Positions 14,734-19,697 of a DNA stretch of 19,697 nucleotides are shown in pieces. The notes under the pieces were generated by a model. It did no database searches. It was not told the origin of the DNA and saw only the letters and a list, made by a program, of their open reading frames with translations. Each line of letters opens with the position of its first letter. Within the stretch, counting starts at the first letter, position 1. Position numbers and translations under genes: made by a program. The DNA is from Deltaproteobacteria bacterium (GTDB lineage: Bacteria; Desulfobacterota_B; Binatia; UBA9968): positions 1-19,697 of the forward strand of contig VBKY01000231.1 of NCBI GenBank assembly GCA_005879255.1. Direction: 5' to 3'.

Positions 14734-15155
14734 CGTTTGCCGCTCTCGACGGGAAATTTTCTTTTTATCCACTCGTCAAAACCATCATCTATAACCGAGA
14801 CATTCGCGTAGTCGTTGTCGCGCAATAGAAAATAGGCATAGGAGTCGTCCCCGGGACGGCACGAGCAGTAGAGGATCACGCGCCCGGTTTTCGGAATCTC
14901 GGTTAAGCGTTTTTCCAGTTCGGCAACGGGAATCGAGCGCGCTCCCGGCAAACGTTTTTGTTGAAACTCCTTGGGCGTGCGCAAATCGACAAAGAAGATT
15001 TTTTCCTTGTTGTCGAGAAGGAACTTCACTCGCTCCATTGAGATCGTCTGAACCGGCTCTTCACCGTGCCCCGCGTAAAGCGGCATCGGACTGTACGAAA
15101 GCATGGCTAGCAGGAGTGCCAGTGCAGCGGTATAGAGATATGTGTTTTGGGCCAC
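14730..15155 (-). CDS. Exported rhodanese-like protein (Rhod3) with CxC active-site loop
   Basis: A 141-residue protein with a clear signal peptide (YLYTAALALLLAMLSYSPMPLYAG, residues about 6-29). Its rhodanese domain contains FFVDLRTPKEFQQKRLPGAR and RVILYCSCRPGDD, with candidate catalytic Cys97 plus Cys99, then DDGFDEWIKRKFPVESG at the end. Its start is GTG (15153-15155) without an obvious ribosome site. It lies 120 bp after AH3, in a spacer containing a GC hairpin, and its stop overlaps the copC-like ATG by 4 bp. Of the three rhodaneses it is the most compact and has the clearest export signal. Coupling with CopC suggests a joint periplasmic role, possibly involving sulfur and copper, but this is inference. 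Confidence 0.88.
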   Translation of the reverse strand: MAQNTYLYTAALALLLAMLSYSPMPLYAGHGEEPVQTISMERVKFLLDNKEKIFFVDLRTPKEFQQKRLPGARSIPVAELEKRLTEIPKTGRVILYCSCRPGDDSYAYFLLRDNDYANVSVIDDGFDEWIKRKFPVESGKR

Positions 15156-15200
15156 GATTTGATTGGTGCGCGTAGCGCATCCTGCGAAGACTCGAGTACC

Positions 15201-15249
15201 CCTACCTCTTTCCTCCCCGCGACGCGGGGGAGGATGAAGGAGGGGGCGG
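15201..15249. repeat. GC-rich hairpin (CCTCCCCCGC family, copy 3) after AH3
   Basis: TCCTCCCCGC (15212-15221) pairs with GCGGGGGAGGA (15225-15235) with one bulged G and loop GAC; flanks ACCTCT and ATGAAGGAGGGGG extend it imperfectly. The flank order is reversed compared with copy 2, as if inserted the other way round. It lies 27-75 bp beyond the AH3 stop, before Rhod3. Confidence 0.8.
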
Positions 15250-15275
15250 TGAATATTGCCACTACTTCGGGATCA

Positions 15276-17036
15276 TCAGAAATTGGGTGCCTGAAAAACG
15301 ATCTTGCCGCCGACCATGGTTAGTACGGGTTTGACCTTTCTGATTTCTCTCTCTGGAACGGTAAAGTAATCGCTGTTCAGGACCAGCAGATCGGCGTACT
15401 TGCCGCGCTCGAGCGTGCCGAGAACGTTCTGTCTGTAGACATACTCAGCGGCCCAGCTGGTAGCGGTCTTGAGCGCCAAGACGCGATCCACTCGTTCCTT
15501 GCCGGCGTAGACCTTGCCTTCCACCTCACGGTTGACCATCGTGTCAAGGTAGTGGAAGACCGTGCCGACCTTGAAGATATCGCGGTCATCGGTTTCGAAA
15601 ACCGCTTTCACACCGGCATCGATGATCGACTTCATCGGCGCGATCCAGCCGAGATATTGTTCGCCGTAATCGCGCAAAACCTCCGGCGAGTCTTCGACAT
15701 ACTTCGGCGCGCAGCTCATGGTAATGTTGAGATTCTTTAAACGAGGAATTTGATCCGGGCGCGGGTTGAGCGCGCAGTGGTCCATCGCATGACCCGCGGC
15801 ACGAATCTGCTCGGGTGTGAGCTTCGCCTTGGCGCTGCCCTTTTCGATCGCATCGAGCATCAAGTCCAAGGTCTTGTCGCCCGCGGTGTGTGTCCCGGCG
15901 ATGCGTAACCCGGATGCGACGGCATTTTCAATAAATTCCGAAAACCCCTCGTTATAAACTTCGCGGTCTTTGACATCCTTCGCTGCGCTGGTGATCGACG
16001 TCAAAATTCCTGGATAAGATTGATCCATGCCGCGCATGCTGGCGCCGGCAAACCAAACATAATCGGTGCCGTAACCGCTCACGCCGTACATCTCCGGCAT
16101 CAACTGAATCGGCGTGCCCAAGCTCGGCGTGTACGCGAGCCGGATGCCGATATCGCCCTTCTTGTCGAGCAGTTGGTACGCCGCCAGCGATTTATGCGAA
16201 CGAAACGAGCTTGACCAAGTGGTCACGCCGTAACTCGCCCAGCGGAAGTTCTCGTCTTTGTAATATTTCGCCAGCTCCTCAAGGCTACCGACCAAGAAGT
16301 CCGAGCCGATGATGCGGTTGAGTGTGTTCGAAGCGAAACCGTCTTCCCGGATAAGATCCGGCTCCATCGGCCCGGCCCAGATGCTTCGGACCAAATCCAT
16401 CGCTTGGCCATTGATGATCGACGTCGTGCGCACTTTGAGATAGACGGGATTATTCGGCGCAATCGCGTCCAACTCCTTGCGATTGACGATCATGCCCCGA
16501 CGCGCCGCGACGATGCCGTCGACGTTTTTGCCGTCCGCGCCGAGTCCTTCACGAGGCAGATCGAGCGCGACCCACTCGCCGGGTTTTTTCTTCGCAACCG
16601 TGTCCTTAACGATCTGAAGAGTCTGTTTTTTAATGCTCTCCCAGCTGTCTCCCGGCTTGGAGCGCACACGAGTGCGCACGGCGGTTTGCTCCTGCGCATC
16701 GAGAGCGTAATCGAACAGATGCGAGTGGGTGTCAATGATGCCGGGTACCACCGTGCGGCCTTTTAAGTCGACCACCTTTGTCTGCGCACCTCGCAGCGCG
16801 AGCATCTGCTGACTAGTGCCCGTGGCTAAGATTTTCCCGTCGCGAATCGCCAGTGCTTGGCTTACCGTTCCGGGATTGGACGATCGATTCTTGTCGTCCA
16901 TCGTGGCGATCTTGCCGTTATGTAAGATCGTGTCCGGATAGTTCACTAGCAGCGGCGGCACGTTCTGCCCCAGCGCCGGGCCACATAGCAAGGCCAAACT
17001 CAAAAGAAGAAGTAGAATTTTCACCGAATGTCTCAT
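15276..17036 (-). CDS. Secreted amidohydrolase, YtcJ-like / amidohydrolase family 3 (AH3)
   Basis: A 586-residue protein with a signal peptide (VKILLLLLSLALLCGPALGQ, residues 5-24). Metal motif H104/H106 (IDTHSHLFDY), H383 (GTHTAGDKT), H420 (AMDHC) and D483/D484 (FETDDRD). The C-terminal domain ends with GKYADLLVLNSDYF and VGGKIVFQAPNF. It is close to AH2 along its whole length, including the shared insertion GTVSQALAIRDGKIL / GTVVEALAIRDGKIL. ATG at 17036 is strongly supported by AAGGAGG about 8 bases upstream; longer in-frame starts upstream have no such site. It lies 193 bp after AH4, with a possible promoter in that spacer, and precedes Rhod3 and copC. Predicted periplasmic; the substrate is unknown. 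Confidence 0.9.
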   Translation of the reverse strand: MRHSVKILLLLLSLALLCGPALGQNVPPLLVNYPDTILHNGKIATMDDKNRSSNPGTVSQALAIRDGKILATGTSQQMLALRGAQTKVVDLKGRTVVPGIIDTHSHLFDYALDAQEQTAVRTRVRSKPGDSWESIKKQTLQIVKDTVAKKKPGEWVALDLPREGLGADGKNVDGIVAARRGMIVNRKELDAIAPNNPVYLKVRTTSIINGQAMDLVRSIWAGPMEPDLIREDGFASNTLNRIIGSDFLVGSLEELAKYYKDENFRWASYGVTTWSSSFRSHKSLAAYQLLDKKGDIGIRLAYTPSLGTPIQLMPEMYGVSGYGTDYVWFAGASMRGMDQSYPGILTSITSAAKDVKDREVYNEGFSEFIENAVASGLRIAGTHTAGDKTLDLMLDAIEKGSAKAKLTPEQIRAAGHAMDHCALNPRPDQIPRLKNLNITMSCAPKYVEDSPEVLRDYGEQYLGWIAPMKSIIDAGVKAVFETDDRDIFKVGTVFHYLDTMVNREVEGKVYAGKERVDRVLALKTATSWAAEYVYRQNVLGTLERGKYADLLVLNSDYFTVPEREIRKVKPVLTMVGGKIVFQAPNF

Positions 17037-17166
17037 AGCATCCTCCTTTTTTGTTTCCGTCGGTTTCTCAGTCGCTCCACTACAATTACTTCCGCGCCGC
17101 AACGGATTGGCTCCCATATAACACATCCTCTTGGTTAGAAAGAAGATGCTGCGCTTGCCGGTCTCA

Positions 17167-17196
17167 CTAATATCGCTTTAACAGCACGCGGTTCAA
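17167..17196 (-). promoter_or_regulatory. Possible promoter before AH3
   Basis: On the minus strand, TTGAAC (17191-17196) and TATTAG (17167-17172) are spaced by 18 bases, about 130 bp upstream of the AH3 start. The same TTGAAC -35 hexamer appears in the putative SBP2 promoter. The match is modest and the long leader is unexplained. No repeat element was seen in this 193-bp spacer. Confidence 0.25.
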
Positions 17197-17229
17197 CGGC
17201 GGTGATTTAATACCACCGAGGCAGCTTTA

Positions 17230-19032
17230 TCACTCCGTGCCGGTTTCCCTCGCCGCCTTAGCCGGTGTGGCGTTTTTTGCGACTCCGCGAATGGCGGGCA
17301 GTTCATAGGCGATCCGACCGCCGACCATGGTGAGCAGCACCTGGGTCTTGCCTATTTCATTTTCGGGGATCGTCATGTAGTCGCGGTCCAAAACCATCAG
17401 GTCCGCCCATTTGCCGGGCTCGATGGAGCCGAGAACATTTTCGCGCAGCACATACTCCGCCGCCCAGCGCGTAAACATCTTGAGCGCTGTAACCCGATCG
17501 ATTTTTTCCTGGAGATTCCAGATCCGGCCGGCAGCTTCGCGCGTGACCAAGATCTGGGTGTAATAAAAAGCGTTCTTGTCCGCCTTCAGACGTGAGTCTA
17601 ACTCGATGACAGGTTTTACGCCGGCATCGATCATACTTTTGATCGGCACATTCCACTTGAGATACTCTTCTCCGTAGTCGCGCAGAATACGCGGAGCGGC
17701 TTCTTCTATATATTTTGGCGCGCAACTTACGATCATGCCCAGTTTCTTGAGGCGCTGGATCTGATCGGGCCGCGGATTGATCGTGCAGTGGTCCGTGCTG
17801 TGACGCTTTTGGCGGATTACATCCGCACTCAATCCAGCCTTCTTGCTGGCGTCTTCGATCGCGTCCATCAGATCGTCCAATGCCCGATCTCCGGCGATGT
17901 GCAGGCCCGTTACGCGATTGCCGGATCGGACGATCGCCTCGATTCCTTGTCTTTTGAACTCTTGCGGACCGGCAAAGCATTGCTCGCGCTCCTTGATCGG
18001 TCCACGCGCTTGGATCGAGGTACAGACGTTAGGATAGCTTCCATCGATGTTGCCGGGACTTGCGCCAATGGCCCAAAGAAAATCGGTCCCATGCCCTTGG
18101 ATAGCGCCCAGACGTTCGTAGAATCCGGCCGCGTTGGGAAAGGAAGTAAAACCCTGACCGTGAGTGTAACCGAGTCGCACGGTCATTCTTCCTTCTCTAT
18201 CAAGCTCGGAAAGAGCTTCGAAAGCTTGCAGGGGCTGAATCGATGACGACCATGTGGTAATGCCAAATTTCGCTAGATCGTTGAACGCCTTAAAATAGCT
18301 TTCTTTGAGCAGTTCTTTTCTTCCGTCCATCATCAGATCGGCCTGAATCACGCGGATCACCTCGGCGCGAAAACGTCCGGTAATTTGACCGTCTTTATCG
18401 ACCAATCCGGGAAGCCGAAGCAACTCACTCTCAAAGCCGTACTTCTTCTTCAACAGCTCGAGTCCTCGTGAAGTCATCAGGCCTCTCGTGCCCAGATTGA
18501 TAAACACGAGCTTATCCGCGGCGATTTTATCCAGATCCCGGTAAGTGTGTTTGAGCCAAAAATCATTGGCCACGTCGATTGGCTCGAGACGGATCATGAG
18601 CCATTCGTCCGGCTTGGCTTTCGCCGCCAGCGATTCGACTCCCTTTAAAAGTTCTTGAAAAGTATTTCCATTGACTGTTTTCATGCGCAGTTCGGGCAGC
18701 GAATCGGAAGCATATGCATCAAGACTGTACTCGTGGGGATGCGAATGGGTGTCGATGAAACCGGGAAGAACCGTTCTTCCTCTTAAATCGATCCTGACTG
18801 TCTTGGGCCCCGCGAGCCGGAGGATTTCCGCATTTGTCCCGACGGCGAGAAGTTTTCCCTGCCTTACGGCGAGCGCTTGTGCGATCGTCGCGCTATCGTT
18901 CATGGTGACGATTTTGCCGTTATGCAGAATCGTTTCCGGATAATTGATTAGCTCCGGCGGCACGCTTTGCGCCGCCGCTCGACCAGTGAAGAAGCCCGAA
19001 AATAAGAACACTAAGATTGCAATCCGACGCAT
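17230..19032 (-). CDS. Secreted amidohydrolase, YtcJ-like / amidohydrolase family 3 (AH4)
   Basis: A 600-residue protein with a signal peptide (RRIAILVFLFSGFFTGRAAAQ, residues 2-22). Metal motif H96/H98 (IDTHSHPHEY), H378 (GLHIAGDRA), H415 (TDHC) and D479 (IELDSR). Compared with AH1-AH3, the second His motif reads LHIAGD instead of THxAGD, and the Asp is single rather than a DD pair. The C-terminal tail (RGVAKNATPAKAARETGTE) is longer, and shared only with AH5. ATG at 19032 is supported by GGAGG about 8 bases upstream. It lies 130 bp after the AH5 stop and 193 bp before AH3, with neither SBP nor rhodanese immediately attached. It is very similar to AH5 over the overlap available. Confidence 0.9.
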   Translation of the reverse strand: MRRIAILVFLFSGFFTGRAAAQSVPPELINYPETILHNGKIVTMNDSATIAQALAVRQGKLLAVGTNAEILRLAGPKTVRIDLRGRTVLPGFIDTHSHPHEYSLDAYASDSLPELRMKTVNGNTFQELLKGVESLAAKAKPDEWLMIRLEPIDVANDFWLKHTYRDLDKIAADKLVFINLGTRGLMTSRGLELLKKKYGFESELLRLPGLVDKDGQITGRFRAEVIRVIQADLMMDGRKELLKESYFKAFNDLAKFGITTWSSSIQPLQAFEALSELDREGRMTVRLGYTHGQGFTSFPNAAGFYERLGAIQGHGTDFLWAIGASPGNIDGSYPNVCTSIQARGPIKEREQCFAGPQEFKRQGIEAIVRSGNRVTGLHIAGDRALDDLMDAIEDASKKAGLSADVIRQKRHSTDHCTINPRPDQIQRLKKLGMIVSCAPKYIEEAAPRILRDYGEEYLKWNVPIKSMIDAGVKPVIELDSRLKADKNAFYYTQILVTREAAGRIWNLQEKIDRVTALKMFTRWAAEYVLRENVLGSIEPGKWADLMVLDRDYMTIPENEIGKTQVLLTMVGGRIAYELPAIRGVAKNATPAKAARETGTE

Positions 19033-19060
19033 AATCAATTCCTCCGTCCAACTCAGCATC

Positions 19061-19080
19061 GAGGAAGGTCGAGGAAGGTC
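19061..19080. repeat. Two tandem copies of GAGGAAGGTC
   Basis: Two exact adjacent 10-base copies lie in the 130-bp AH5-AH4 spacer, 29 bp upstream of the AH4 start. This is probably a small replication-slippage product. The rest of that spacer shows nothing recognisable. Confidence 0.6.
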
Positions 19081-19162
19081 GTCCTGTCAGCTCAGTCAGC
19101 GCGTTCTGCCGTTTTCTAATCTTTGTCGCTCTGTTCTCTATCCCATCGCCGTCTTTATGTTG

Positions 19163-19697
19163 CTATTCTTCCGTGCCGGTCTCCTTGCCAGCTTTGGCCG
19201 GCACCGTACTCTTATCTATGCCCCGAACCGCGGGCATTTCATGGATGATCTTGCCGCCGACCATCGTCAGCAACACCTGGATTTTACTCATCTCATTCTC
19301 GGGAATGGTCATGTAGTCGCGATCTAAAACGATAAGATCGGCCCATTTCCCGGGCTCGATGGAGCCGAGAACATTCTCGCGCATCATGTACTCCGCCGCC
19401 CAGCGAGTGAACATCTTGAGAGCCGTCATCCGGTCGACTTTTTCGCTCAAGTTCCAGACTTTTCCCGCCGCCTCGCGGGTGAGGAGAAGCTGCATGTAGT
19501 AAAACGCGTTCTTCCTCGGAGTGAGATGAACATCCAGTTCCATTACCGTTTTGACCCCGGCGGCAATGAGACTTTTTACCGGCACGTTCCACTTCAAATA
19601 CTCCTCACCGTAGTCACGCACGATGCGCGGTGAGACGTTTTCGATGTATTTCGGCGCGCAGCTGGCGAACATGTTGAGCTTTTTCATACGCTCGTAC
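19163..19697 (-). CDS. Secreted-type amidohydrolase, YtcJ-like, C-terminal part only (AH5)
   Basis: The frame is open from the right edge to a stop at 19163, giving about 178 residues of the C-terminal part. It begins at YERMKKLNMFASCAPKYIEN, which aligns with IQRLKKLGMIVSCAPKYIEE in AH4 (about residue 425 onward). The candidate metal Asp is in MELDVHL. Near identity with AH4 continues through NAFYYMQLLLTREAAGKVWN, MFTRWAAEYMMRENVLGSIEP, GKWADLIVLDRDYMTIPENE, and the tail PAKAGKETGTE. The HxH and other His motifs and the presumed signal peptide lie outside the window. The Phe-Ala in MFASCAPKY replaces Ile-Val in AH4. It looks like a recent tandem duplicate of AH4. Confidence 0.88.
   Translation of the reverse strand, partial: YERMKKLNMFASCAPKYIENVSPRIVRDYGEEYLKWNVPVKSLIAAGVKTVMELDVHLTPRKNAFYYMQLLLTREAAGKVWNLSEKVDRMTALKMFTRWAAEYMMRENVLGSIEPGKWADLIVLDRDYMTIPENEMSKIQVLLTMVGGKIIHEMPAVRGIDKSTVPAKAGKETGTEE

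Noticed and set aside
14734..14772. An upstream ATG for the copC-like gene inside Rhod3
   Set aside because: The ATGA overlap start at 14733 is the usual coupling arrangement; the longer form adds only basic residues read in a second frame of Rhod3.
17037..17126. Longer start for AH3 giving a 30-residue leader
   Set aside because: ATG at 17036 has a strong AAGGAGG site, and the leader would bury the signal peptide.

Overview
All genes in this window lie on the minus strand, so transcription runs from high to low coordinates. Seventeen protein genes are supported, two of them cut by the window edges. The organism looks like an uncultivated Gram-negative bacterium. Many products carry Sec signal peptides, there is a periplasmic CopC and a c-type cytochrome domain, and the spacers are full of palindromic repeats of the kind seen in environmental lineages such as deltaproteobacteria-like, Binatota, Rokubacteria/NC10, Tectomicrobia or Acidobacteria genomes. 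That placement rests on general resemblance only. No rRNA, tRNA, CRISPR array, transposase or regulator gene was seen.

Layout in transcription order. (1) 19697-14197: three signal-peptide amidohydrolases in a row (AH5 partial, AH4, AH3), then rhodanese Rhod3 and a CopC-like copper protein. The last two overlap by 4 bp. (2) 13927-8218: extracellular solute-binding protein SBP2, amidohydrolase AH2, rhodanese Rhod2, and a large CopD / cytochrome c / thioredoxin-like fusion. (3) 7933-4528: SBP1, AH1 and Rhod1, tightly packed. (4) 4264-1: an aerotolerance (Bat)-type cluster of TPR protein, VWA protein, MoxR ATPase, DUF58 protein and the start of a BatD-like protein.

The main theme of regions 1-3 is a repeated unit, (SBP)-amidohydrolase-rhodanese, present three times. 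Two of the three copies are followed by one half of a CopC/CopD pair. The amidohydrolases, rhodaneses, SBPs and CopC are all predicted to be exported or membrane-facing, so the region probably encodes a periplasmic system that hydrolyses an unknown amide, ester or cyclic substrate, with sulfur- and copper-linked chemistry alongside. The substrate is unknown, and no ABC permease or ATPase accompanies the SBPs here.

The spacers carry at least six families of imperfect palindromes. One 88-bp CACGAAG-type palindrome lies inside the reading frame of the copC-like gene, between its translationally coupled ATG and its signal peptide. No gene-free stretch exceeds 300 bp; the longest (about 284, 269 and 263 bp) are made up largely of these repeats.
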